38,704 bases of DNA from positions 1 through 38,704 of the forward strand of contig JAEELJ010000080.1 of the NCBI GenBank assembly GCA_016288855.1, given 5' to 3'. Of this stretch, positions 1 through 8,379 are shown piece after piece (positions within the stretch are counted from its first letter, which is position 1; every line of letters starts with the position of its first letter). This DNA comes from Acholeplasmatales bacterium. GTDB taxonomy: Bacteria > Bacillota_I > Bacilli_A > Acholeplasmatales > Anaeroplasmataceae. The notes under the pieces were generated by a model. That model was given only the letters and a program-made list of their open reading frames with translations. It did no database searches and had not been told where the DNA came from. A program made the translations under genes and the position numbers.

Positions 1-1
1 G

Positions 2-60
2 ATTCTTTAAAAAATCCGGTTGGTAGGTAGGTTGTTAGAGCAACCAACCAACTAAAGAAT
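2..60. repeat. Short palindromic repeat beside the IS
   Basis: The segment starts ATTCTTTA and ends with its exact complement TAAAGAAT. Inside it, GGTTGGTAGGTAGGTTG faces CAACCAACCAAC across the loop TTAGAG, so it can fold as an imperfect hairpin. The core GTTGGTAGGT is shared with copies at about 1511-1530, 1543-1584 and 19933-19974. It looks like a small interspersed REP-like element next to the insertion sequence. Its function is unknown. Confidence 0.6.
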
Positions 61-61
61 T

Positions 62-102
62 TAAGAAAAAAGTAAAAAAGGACAGGTTCAAAATGAATCT
101 GT
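62..102 (-). terminator. Terminator downstream of the ISL3 transposase
   Basis: Read on the minus strand, a 9-bp stem ACAGATTCA/TGAACCTGT (one G-U pair, 3-base loop, plus coordinates 82-102) is followed by a T-rich tail opposite the A-rich run 62-80. It lies just past the transposase stop at 130, so it should end that transcript. Confidence 0.6.
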
Positions 103-107
103 TCTTT

Positions 108-1465
108 TTGCTAAATAACACATATTTTTTTATTTTCTTTTTAGTCTTGGTATTTTAGAAATATCAACTCTTCCTATAGGTTCATCACCATTAATGACAT
201 ACATTATCCTATTTCTAAAATAGTAGAAGCTGTTACAACCATAGGATATTTTTTTGATTTCTTTAATTCTATTATTTTTGCCTTCAAGATAAGCGTTATT
301 TAGTCGTCTATCTCCAAAGCGAATATAAGAATTACCTATTTCATCAAACCAACGTTCAAACATTTTACTAACTGTAATAAACTCTTCAAATTCAGAGTCT
401 CTGAATAATTCTATGATTTCTTTTAATTCTTTAGCTCTGGTTTCAAAATGTATTGATTTATCTTTATCAATAAATTGTTCTTTCAAATCATATGCATATT
501 GTAAATCCTGATTTATGGATAAATAATCGCTAATTATTTCTGAAGTAAAAGTTTTACATTTTCTATAAGGATTATACTGATGATACTCCTCTAAATCTGA
601 CGATGGTTTAATATAAAGATGCCAGTATTTTTTGAGTAATCTATATTCTTTAGAATTATTTGGTAAAGTGTTCATGATTCTTATTCTAACTTTGTCACAA
701 GCATCATAAACATATCTAGCAAAATGAAAATGATCAATAATATGAATAGCGTTTGGTAAAAAAGTTTTTCTGATAGTTCTATATGATTCGTACATGTCAG
801 AAATGAAATATTTTACGTTATCTCTTTCCTTTATATCAATGCTGAAGAAATAGTCATTTAATGTTTCTAAACGCCTAGATTCAATAATATCAATTATTCT
901 AGGCCTAGTTGGATCTAGAAGAACCGCAGCATATTTACCACTTTGAGATTTTAGATTCTTGAATTCATCAATGCATACAACATCAGTAAGTTTATGTCTT
1001 TCAATAGATACATAACTTTCAAAAATATTATAAACGGATTGAACAGATAAATTATATTTAGCAGCTATAGTTGATAATGAAACATCAAATTTAAGATCAT
1101 TTAAAATAAGCAATTTTAGATGAGATGAAATAGATTTTTTAGGTTCAATAATAGAAGTAGAATCTTGAAATATATGTGAACAGTTTTTACATTTAAATTT
1201 ATGAATTTTTAATATAAACTTTGTTTTATAATCTGGGAATACTTTATCTAAAATATTTTTATAGTAATAACCATGTTTGATTATATGTTTTGATTTACAT
1301 ACATCACAAATATATTCATCTTTAGGTTTTAAATAAGCTTTAAAAATAATTAAATTTTCAAAAGTATCCTTAGACTCAATGATGATACGTTCATCTTTGA
1401 AAATATCATCATATGGATTATAATTATTTACGGGTATCCCTTCTTTCCATAGTGTTATCTAGCAA
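108..1465 (-). mobile_element. Probable ISL3-type insertion sequence
   Basis: The transposase frame is bracketed by a short inverted repeat: TTGCTAAATAACAC at 108-121 and, on the other strand, TTGCTAGATAACAC at 1452-1465 (13 of 14 match). This gives an element of about 1.36 kb, within the normal ISL3 size range. I see no clear 8-base target duplication outside these ends, so the true termini may lie further out. Both flanks carry GTTGGTAGGT repeats. Confidence 0.55.
130..1431 (-). CDS. ISL3 family transposase, start codon unclear
   Basis: Cut-and-paste DDE transposase of the ISL3 family. The reading frame is open from a stop at 1459-1461 down to 130. Its N-terminal part has a zinc-binding pattern: CDVC at about 1297-1308 and CKNC at about 1180-1191. 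The catalytic part shows D in CIDEFKN, D in FISDMYES and E in YLEGKNN. These are residues 49, 106 and 277 when counted from the TTG at 1111-1113. No ATG, GTG or TTG lies in frame upstream of that TTG, and starting there would delete the zinc finger. An AGAAGGG ribosome-binding-like sequence (minus strand, near 1438-1445) precedes the sequence coding VNNYNPYDD, where a start would be expected, but the codon there is GTA. The original start may have mutated, leaving a non-canonical start or a silent copy. The family call is firm and the start is not. Confidence 0.85.
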   Translation of the reverse strand, partial: VNNYNPYDDIFKDERIIIESKDTFENLIIFKAYLKPKDEYICDVCKSKHIIKHGYYYKNILDKVFPDYKTKFILKIHKFKCKNCSHIFQDSTSIIEPKKSISSHLKLLILNDLKFDVSLSTIAAKYNLSVQSVYNIFESYVSIERHKLTDVVCIDEFKNLKSQSGKYAAVLLDPTRPRIIDIIESRRLETLNDYFFSIDIKERDNVKYFISDMYESYRTIRKTFLPNAIHIIDHFHFARYVYDACDKVRIRIMNTLPNNSKEYRLLKKYWHLYIKPSSDLEEYHQYNPYRKCKTFTSEIISDYLSINQDLQYAYDLKEQFIDKDKSIHFETRAKELKEIIELFRDSEFEEFITVSKMFERWFDEIGNSYIRFGDRRLNNAYLEGKNNRIKEIKKISYGCNSFYYFRNRIMYVINGDEPIGRVDISKIPRLKRK

Positions 1466-1510
1466 TTACATTATAGATTAGGGATATCTTTTTTTGTACT
1501 CCTAAATTGT

Positions 1511-1584
1511 TTAACGACCTACCAACCGAAGAATTGAAGCTTTTCTTTAAATTAACAACCTACCAACTGAAGATTTTAAAGATA
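1511..1584. repeat. Two GTTGGTAGGT repeat units (inverted), incl. 42-bp unit
   Basis: Two units lie in tandem. Positions 1543-1584 are a perfect 42-base reverse complement of 19933-19974. Positions about 1511-1530 hold a diverged unit (GGTTGGTAGGTCGTTAA on the minus strand). The 42-base unit has complementary ends (CTTTAAA / TTTAAAG). It sits between the IS end and the hemW promoter. Confidence 0.8.
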
Positions 1585-1634
1585 CGGATATTCCTTATCT
1601 CTTTTATTTTTTTCTTTTTCTGGTTTACATAATA

Positions 1635-1643
1635 TGTTATAAT
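1635..1643 (+). promoter_or_regulatory. Extended -10 promoter for hemW operon
   Basis: TGTTATAAT at 1635-1643 is a perfect extended -10 element. No good -35 is seen at the usual distance, which extended -10 promoters tolerate. It would start transcription near 1650, just upstream of the TAAGGAG ribosome binding site at 1653-1659. Confidence 0.55.
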
Positions 1644-1668
1644 TTTTGATAGTAAGGAGCATAAAAAT

Positions 1669-2772
1669 ATGAAGGGCTTATATATACATATACCATTTTG
1701 CAAAAATATTTGTAGCTACTGTGACTTTCCTAAAATGGTATCTTCTGATTGTATAAAAACTAAATACGTTTCTAAGCTTATAAAAGAAATCTCATCATAT
1801 AAGAAACATTTTAAAGAAATAGATACAGTATTTATAGGCGGAGGGACTCCAAATTCACTATCCTTAGAGCTTTTAGAAAAAATATTTATATCTATTGATG
1901 ATGTATTAAAAAACTCAAAAGAATCAACAATAGAATTAAATCCAGAGCTTATAACATATGACCTATGTGCGCTTCTAAAAAAATATAATTTTACAAGAGT
2001 ATCTTTAGGAATAGAATCCATAAAAGAAGAAACAATTAAATTAATTAATAGAAGTCATAATAAAAAAATGGTAATTGACTCAATAAAACTGCTAAAGGAT
2101 TTTGGAATCAATAATATCAATTGTGATTTTATATTTGGATTCCCATATGAGGATATGAATGATATTAAAAATAATTTAGATTTCATTAAATCACTTGATA
2201 TTACTCATGTATCATATTATTCATTAATTTTAGAAGATAAAACTGTTTTTAAATACCAATATGATAAAGGCCTATTAAAACTCCCAGATGATGATTTAGT
2301 TGCTGATATGTATTATTACATAAAAAAAGAATTAGAAAACATGGGATACCATCATTATGAAATATCTAATTTTGCTAAAAATGGATATTATTCATTACAT
2401 AATCTAAAATATTGGAATTGTATAGAATATATAGGTTGTGGTTTGGCTGCGGCAGGGTATTTATCTGAAATAAGATATGAAAATTGCTCAAAAATGAAAG
2501 ATTATTTAGAAAATGATATTGTAATCATAGATTCAATAAAAATCGAAAATATCGATAAAAAGAAAGAATTTATGATGATGGGATTAAGATTAGTAGATGG
2601 TGTAAGCCAGAATAAATATTTTGAATTATTTAAAAATGATTTACTAACTGATTTCAAAGATGAAATAGAAAGACTATTAAAAAAGGACATTATAGAAATA
2701 AATGGGGATAAGATAAAAATTAAACCTGATAAATTATTTTTAGCTAATGTTGCATTTAGGGAGTTTGTATAA
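1669..2772 (+). CDS. hemW: HemW-like radical SAM heme chaperone
   Basis: Radical SAM protein of the HemW family (formerly annotated as oxygen-independent coproporphyrinogen oxidase), which in studied members binds heme and passes it to target proteins. The radical SAM cluster motif is C11-x3-C15-x2-C18 followed by DF, and the SAM-binding GGGTP is at 57-61. The length of 367 residues is normal for HemW. True coproporphyrinogen dehydrogenase (HemN) is longer, with a different N-terminus. The start has a TAAGGAG site 9 bases upstream. The last base of its TAA stop is the first base of the xerD ATG, so the two are translationally coupled. No heme-synthesis genes are nearby, so physiological heme use is not shown here. 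Confidence 0.88.
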   Translation: MKGLYIHIPFCKNICSYCDFPKMVSSDCIKTKYVSKLIKEISSYKKHFKEIDTVFIGGGTPNSLSLELLEKIFISIDDVLKNSKESTIELNPELITYDLCALLKKYNFTRVSLGIESIKEETIKLINRSHNKKMVIDSIKLLKDFGINNINCDFIFGFPYEDMNDIKNNLDFIKSLDITHVSYYSLILEDKTVFKYQYDKGLLKLPDDDLVADMYYYIKKELENMGYHHYEISNFAKNGYYSLHNLKYWNCIEYIGCGLAAAGYLSEIRYENCSKMKDYLENDIVIIDSIKIENIDKKKEFMMMGLRLVDGVSQNKYFELFKNDLLTDFKDEIERLLKKDIIEINGDKIKIKPDKLFLANVAFREFV

Positions 2773-3716
2773 TGAGAAAAAAAGAAGATGAAAATAAAAT
2801 AGAATTTTATGAAATATCTAACTTTAAATTCTATTTAGAAGATGATATGGGTTCTCCTATAAACACAGTCAATGCGTATATATCTGATTTAAGACAATAT
2901 CAAGATTTTTTAGTAAAATATGAAAATATAAATGATGTTTCTGAAATAACAAGAGAGGATATATTAAGATATATTGAATCATTAAAAAGAAAGGATTTAA
3001 GTAAAACATCTATTGCAAGAAAAATAACTGCAATAAAAGATTTTCATAGATATTTATGTAAAGAAGAAAATATAAGAGACAATCCAGCATTGCTAATTGA
3101 TAATCCAAAACCTGATAAGCCACTACCTGTTGTTTTATCAAAGGATGAAATAAATAAAATGATTTCATCAATAGATCAAGAGGATGTTTTATCTATTAGA
3201 AATAGAGCAATGATGGAATTATTATATGCAGCAGGATTAAGAATTACTGAATTATTAGATTTAACAGTAAGAGAATTACATCTAAAAGAAAAATATGTAT
3301 CAGTTATTGGTAAGGGTGATAAGGAAAGATTAGTACCTATAGGAGATATGGCTGTTTCATATGTTAGAAAATATGTTGAACACGCACGACCTATATTAAT
3401 GAAGGATAAGAATACTTTCTTATTATTCTTCAACTATAAAGGTGAAAAAATGTCTAGACAAGGCTTTTTTAAATATATTAAAAAGCTTGCTATAGATAAT
3501 GGTATAACTAAAAATATATCACCACATACTATAAGACATAGCTTTGCAACACACCTTCTTGAGGGTGGTGTTGATTTAAGAATTGTTCAAGAGCTATTAG
3601 GACATGAGGATATATCTACAACACAAATTTATACACATATTGATAAATCTAGACTTAAAGAAATGTATGATGAAACTCACCCACTTGCAAAAAGAGGTGA
3701 AGATGATGACATTTAA
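2772..3716 (+). CDS. xerD: Site-specific tyrosine recombinase XerD
   Basis: Tyrosine recombinase that, normally with XerC, resolves chromosome dimers at dif. The N-terminal SAM-like core-binding domain (about 14-100) is followed by the catalytic domain with the full residue set: R157 (AAGLRITE), K181 (GKGDKE), H252 and R255 (HTIRHSFATH), H278 (LGHED) and nucleophile Y287 (QIYTHI). The length of 314 is slightly above the usual 295-300, with an acidic extension at the C-terminus. It overlaps hemW by one base and deoB by about 11 bases. A xerD gene directly before deoB matches the Bacillus subtilis ripX-drm order, which favours XerD over XerC. The predicted dif lies less than 5 kb downstream. 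Confidence 0.9.
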   Translation: MRKKEDENKIEFYEISNFKFYLEDDMGSPINTVNAYISDLRQYQDFLVKYENINDVSEITREDILRYIESLKRKDLSKTSIARKITAIKDFHRYLCKEENIRDNPALLIDNPKPDKPLPVVLSKDEINKMISSIDQEDVLSIRNRAMMELLYAAGLRITELLDLTVRELHLKEKYVSVIGKGDKERLVPIGDMAVSYVRKYVEHARPILMKDKNTFLLFFNYKGEKMSRQGFFKYIKKLAIDNGITKNISPHTIRHSFATHLLEGGVDLRIVQELLGHEDISTTQIYTHIDKSRLKEMYDETHPLAKRGEDDDI

Positions 3717-4887
3717 AAGAGTTTTTTTAATTGTATGTGATTCATTAGGAATTGGTTCTGATACTGAGGCCATAAATTATGGTGATGATGGAGCAAATAC
3801 AATTAAGCATATTGCAGATAAATTAAATGGTATAAATATTAAAGAAATGGAATCACTTGGAATTGGTAATATCGAAGATATTAAAGGTGTTAAAAGGATA
3901 GAACCAAAAAATGGTTTTTATGGTAAGTGTCATGAAGCATCAGTTGGAAAGGATACTTTAACAGGACATTGGGAAATGATGGGAATAAAGACTATAAAGC
4001 CATTCAAAACTTTTACTAAAAATGGTTTCCCTAAGGAATTAATAGATTTGTTAATTCTAAAAACAGGACATAATATAATTGGAAATTATGCAGCATCAGG
4101 AACTGAAATACTAAAAGAGCTTGGAGAAAAATCTATAAAAAGTGGTGCTATGATTGTGTATACATCAGAGGATTCTGTATTACAGATTGCAGCTCATGAA
4201 AAATATTTTGGATTAGAAGAATTATATAGATGCTGTAATATAGCAAGAGAAATATGTATGGATGAAAAATATATGGTCGGAAGAGTAATTGCAAGACCAT
4301 TTATTGGAGAAGATAAAATGTCTTTTACAAGAACTCCAAATAGACATGACTATGCAGTATCACCAACATCAAAAACAGTATTAGATTCACTAAAAGAAAA
4401 TGGTTATGATGTAATAGCTATAGGTAAAATAAATGATATATTTAATGGTATGGGTATAACTGATTCAATTAAAACAATATCTAACAATGATGGAATGGAA
4501 AAGAATCTAGAATTATTAAATAAAGACTTTATAGGATTATGTTTTACTAATTTAGTTGATTTTGATGCAAAATATGGTCATAGAAGAAATGTTTTAGGAT
4601 ATCATAATGCTATTTTGGAATTTGATAAAGAGCTATCAAAATTAATAAAAAAACTAAAAGATGATGATTTATTAATTATAACAGCTGACCATGGAAATGA
4701 TCCTACATGGAAAGGAACAGACCACACAAGAGAATATGTACCACTATTAGTATATAATAATAAAATTAGTCATGGATCATTAGGCCTAAGAACATCATTT
4801 GCAGATATCGGTGCAACTATCGCAGAAAATTTTAAAGTAAAAAATCCAGGAATAGGAATATCATTCTTAAAAGAAATAACAAAATAA
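3706..4887 (+). CDS. deoB: Phosphopentomutase
   Basis: Interconverts (deoxy)ribose 1-phosphate and 5-phosphate in nucleoside catabolism and salvage. It belongs to the alkaline phosphatase superfamily, with two metal ions. Visible motifs are the N-terminal metal-binding Asp in FLIVCDSLGIG, the phosphorylated-threonine region GKDTLTGHWEMMG, and the C-terminal metal ligands TADHGND and GTDHTREYVPLL. I chose the ATG at 3706 because GAGGTG at 3694-3699 is 6 bases away. The adjacent ATG at 3703 would sit only 3 bases from it. A longer frame starts inside xerD but has no site. About 393 residues is the normal family length. It is the last gene of the hemW-xerD-deoB operon. Confidence 0.93.
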   Translation: MTFKRVFLIVCDSLGIGSDTEAINYGDDGANTIKHIADKLNGINIKEMESLGIGNIEDIKGVKRIEPKNGFYGKCHEASVGKDTLTGHWEMMGIKTIKPFKTFTKNGFPKELIDLLILKTGHNIIGNYAASGTEILKELGEKSIKSGAMIVYTSEDSVLQIAAHEKYFGLEELYRCCNIAREICMDEKYMVGRVIARPFIGEDKMSFTRTPNRHDYAVSPTSKTVLDSLKENGYDVIAIGKINDIFNGMGITDSIKTISNNDGMEKNLELLNKDFIGLCFTNLVDFDAKYGHRRNVLGYHNAILEFDKELSKLIKKLKDDDLLIITADHGNDPTWKGTDHTREYVPLLVYNNKISHGSLGLRTSFADIGATIAENFKVKNPGIGISFLKEITK

Positions 4888-4895
4888 TATGTATT

Positions 4896-4925
4896 ATCAC
4901 TCACTTAAGTGGGTGATTTTTTTAT
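4896..4925 (+). terminator. Terminator after deoB
   Basis: An 11-bp stem, ATCACTCACTT/AAGTGGGTGAT with one G-U pair and no spare loop bases, is followed by a T-rich tail. It ends the hemW-xerD-deoB transcript. Confidence 0.85.
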
Positions 4926-5064
4926 TTATAATACATAATAATTTTTTTATATTTCAGTTATTAATCTAGTTTTTAATACTATTTTGTTAAATAATAAATA
5001 TTCCATATACTTATATAAAATACTATATGTATAAAAATATCATCAAAAAGCAGCAAATTAACAC

Positions 5065-5085
5065 TTTAATATTTAAATATTAAGT
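5065..5085. repeat. 18-bp perfect palindrome, left copy
   Basis: TTAATATTTAAATATTAA at 5066-5083 is a perfect palindrome. The same 18 bases, plus one matching base before and two after, recur at 11929-11949 on the other side of dif. Confidence 0.8.
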
Positions 5086-7360
5086 AAAAAGATATCTGAA
5101 ATCATACTACAAAAAATAGATAATTTCGATTATCAAACTAGTTTTTATAATCACTACACAAATGTATAAATACCAAATATCACAATATCCAAAATTACTT
5201 TAAAGTTGAAATAATTGTAAATTATCACTTATATGCCATTATTTGAGACAAATCGAGACATATAAATGTGTTCAAAATCATATTTCGATGCGTAATAAAT
5301 TCCCTATGTCTTACCATTATATGGTAACAATATAGCAAAATACTCTATCAGCTATACAGGTCATCCCTCAAAAAAATATTTCGAAATCAATCTAGTTTTA
5401 GAAACCATTTAATAATTACAATTCATTGACACAAGAAGTTTTACAAACTACTTGCAAAACAAAATAAAAAGATTAGCATCAAAAAGTATGCTTATTTTTT
5501 CTTATTTTTAGCTTTAAAACAGATATACAATCAAACACTAAGGAATATAGTAAAAACGCAAAAAACGGCAAATTTTAAGGCTTAAATTTAAACAAAAAGA
5601 AGCTTACAAAAGCACCAACTATTTAGAAACCGAATAAAAAAAAGCAGAAGCAAATCAAAATCTAAAAAGAAGAAAATAAGCATTAATTCCAGATTTAAAG
5701 TGTTCATTTAGAATTCAAGTTCATAAACTTATTTAACGAAAATTTATCAATTTTAAGTGCTTTTTTTAAGTTCTCAGAAGTAGTATCAAACTAAAATGAT
5801 TTATCATTTGTCCCAAGTAAAAAAAGCAAAAAATAATCGAAAAATGGTGTCACAAAAGAAAACATTTTTTTAAGCCTTAATGCAAGCATTAAAGACAAAT
5901 GCAATTTTCTATAAAAAAATCTAGGAAAAATCAACTATAAAAGTGTTTTATTTATAAGCACAAAATTTTAGCATTCATTTTAAGCAAAAAAGCAAATTAT
6001 AGATCATAAAAAAATAATGCATTTTTCACCAACAGATTCATGGATTAAGTTCTCTAAATTATCACAGAGTGAGATATCCATCCAATAAAAAAAGTACAAA
6101 TTTAAATGACTAAAAAAGTTTCCTGGAGCATGCTATTTTAATCAGATTTCAATATTCCTTTAGACATTGCGAATAACGCATTTTATTGTATCTCAAAAAG
6201 ATTCCTCTTAACTTTTAAGTTAAGTATAATCAATTTACGAAAGCATAATAAAGCATCAAAATTTCCTATGATTTTTACGCCTGATTTTCGTTCAAATAAT
6301 AGTCAAAAAGCATATAGCTTTAAGTACTATCAAGCAGCACATAATAGTCAAAAAATTTCAGCACACAACTAGTTTTAAAAACAAGTTAAAAGAATATTAT
6401 AATCAAATTAATGTTGTTTAAGTAATTAGATACAATTTAAAAATAAATATGGTTTTTCATTATAAAAAATGCTAATTTTTATGACAAAACGAGATAGATA
6501 ATTATATGCATAATCAACACTAAAAAAACTAACAAAATGTTAGTATTCATTGTAACGAATCGAAGATCGAATATGCATCAAAATCTTCTATTCATTTCAT
6601 ATAAAAATCGAAGCGTAATGATATGTATCATTAGAAAGAGTTCTTATTTAGTTTAAAAATCATGTTACAAAAGCAGTAGTCAAAAGTAAGAATCCCAAAA
6701 GAAAAAAGTTAAAAAATTATCCTTTTCCTAATCTCAAAATCAGCATCAAAAAACAGATAAGAAAATGAATTCAAAAAGATCCAATTGAGCGTTAATCGTT
6801 CATGTCTTTTTATAGCCGTTGGATAAAAATTTCAATATCATAAAGAAAGCTAAATATCAAGATAAAGAAATAGGAAAGAGAAGAATTATATAATAAGAAA
6901 AGAAAAAGAATATATAAGAAAAAGAAATAAATAATAGATAAGCAATAACTATAAAATTCAGAATAATAGTTACAGTTTCAAAAAAAGAATATTAACAAAA
7001 TTGTTTTCAAAATACATACACATCAAAAAACACATTAAAAAGAACCTAACAGAAGAAAAAGAAAAAATTTCAATTTGTATATAGTTTTAAAAACTAGATA
7101 AGTTAAGGAAAAATTATTTACGAAATCAAAGGTAAAAAGTACATAATCTATAATCTAAATTTTCAACATTCAATAAAGAATTTTTCTTGAAAAAAAAGCA
7201 AATAATTTTCGTTGTTAATCTAGTTTAGATAACTAGTTGTTGAGATATCACTATAAGATAAAATGTGCTTTTTCTACAAAATTAAATCAAAAGAAGGAAT
7301 AACTAAATTAAAGTAGCTTTTTTATAAAGATCTAGACTTATATGTATTTCGTACAGAATC

Positions 7361-7389
7361 ATAGGGTATTTTCTATGACCCTATTTTTT
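7361..7389 (+). terminator. Orphan terminator, plus strand
   Basis: A 7-bp stem ATAGGGT/ACCCTAT (7361-7367 and 7378-7384) with a 10-base loop is followed directly by a run of T (7384-7389). No gene lies upstream for 2.4 kb, so it either ends an unrecognised non-coding transcript or is a leftover of a lost gene. Confidence 0.65.
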
Positions 7390-7501
7390 AAGCGAAGTTA
7401 GCAAAACATAGTCATTTAAGAACAAAATGAGGTAGTTTATAATCAAAAACGCCCCATGAACATGTCCATTTGGGTTAATCTGACTTGAAAGCAACGCGTG
7501 A

Positions 7502-7537
7502 AATCATCCAAAAATCTTCTATAATCATCCAAAAATC
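7502..7537. repeat. 15-base tandem direct repeat near dif
   Basis: AATCATCCAAAAATC occurs at 7502-7516 and again, perfectly, at 7523-7537 (21-base period). Its first nine bases recur at 7885-7893 on the other side of dif. The second and third copies are followed by a TTTCGATT stretch. Confidence 0.75.
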
Positions 7538-7610
7538 GTTTTTTCGATTTGTCTGAGCTAAAAATGTGGCAGAAATCACATTTTTCAGCAGTACTTTTGA
7601 GATTAGAAGA

Positions 7611-7835
7611 CTATGTTTAAAAATCACTTATTCACAAAATCAAGCAAACCCCCATCGTTATTGATTATTATGTTGGTTAACATAATATATATTATGATAA
7701 CTTATTTACTTTTTTAGAAACCTTGAAATATGCTTTGAAATATAGTCAAAAACACTATCTGACTATGTTTTTTGGGGTATTTTAGGCGTTTTTAGTCAAA
7801 TAAACTAATTCTTCTACTATGTTTTGACTATGTTT
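7611..7835 (+). repeat. Cluster of ACTATGTTT motifs around dif
   Basis: ACTATGTTT occurs on the plus strand at 7611-7619, 7762-7770, 7816-7824 and 7827-7835, three of them preceded by G. Minus-strand copies lie at 7404-7412 (also preceded by G) and 9639-9647. The 7827 copy is fused to TTTTGACTA, the complement of the TAGTCAAAA word that is also repeated nearby. This pattern looks like protein-binding sites. Confidence 0.75.
7675..7702 (-). other. dif: Chromosome dimer resolution site (dif)
   Basis: Read on the minus strand this 28-bp site is AGTTATCATAA (XerC arm), TATATA (central 6), TTATGTTAACC (XerD arm). It has the standard 11-6-11 layout. Escherichia coli dif has TTATGTTAAAT as XerD arm and CATAA at the inner end of the XerC arm. 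Bacillus and staphylococcal sites share the TATATATTATG core. The XerD arm is the better conserved one here, as usual. A further inverted half-arm TTATGTT lies at 7668-7674. Gene orientation and base skew both change around it, which supports a terminus location. The match is by eye and from memory of known sites. Confidence 0.85.
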
Positions 7836-8175
7836 AACGCATTTCTTTGTTTTTGACAACAAAACGAAAAAGTTGCTTCTTCATAATCATCCATTTCGAT
7901 TCAAATTCCACTTCTGAGCTTAAGCGAGGGAGCCACAGCCAACCCCAAGAGGTCTTAAGCGAAGGATTTAAAAAGGTACTCTTCTTCTACTTCTTCTCTC
8001 CTGGTTGAAGGGGTTCATATGCTGATCTAGTCAAAATAGTATAGCGTTTTCATAGTTTTTCATAATTTTCATGCTATTTCAGACTTTTTTCCCTTATATA
8101 AAGGCTAAATCCAGTTATTATAGGAACATATTATGATTGGTTTTTTGTATATATAAAAACGCTTACTTTTATTAA

Positions 8176-8379
8176 GTGTCATTATTTATGTATATTTAAT
8201 AAAATACGCAAAAATAATGTCATATTATATATTTATAGCTATTTTTAGCACAATATATATAGATTCAAATAATACACTCAATTTATGTAGCATTGCATCC
8301 ATATAGAACCTACCAAATCATTCCTTTTTATTTGCATATTTTGTCATTTTCAATTTGTGTCATTATTTATGTACATTTT
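8176..8379. repeat. 23-base direct repeat, two copies
   Basis: GTGTCATTATTTATGTA followed by T/C-ATTT occurs at 8176-8198 and 8357-8379 (21 of 23 match, 181 bases apart). Both lie downstream of the orphan gene at 8501-9586. They could be binding sites or remnants of a duplicated segment. Confidence 0.7.

Noticed and set aside
130-1113. Starting the transposase at the TTG at 1113
   Set aside because: It removes the conserved zinc-finger part, which is open and in frame upstream.
3604-3705. Longer deoB start inside xerD
   Set aside because: No ribosome binding site, and it would add 34 residues absent from the family.
7876-7996. Three GAAGAAG words on the minus strand pointing at dif (7876, 7981, 7990), the lactococcal FtsK guidance sequence
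   Set aside because: The word is common in Glu-rich AT-biased genomes and two copies lie in one simple CTTCTTC-rich stretch. Without a genome-wide skew count this is not evidence.
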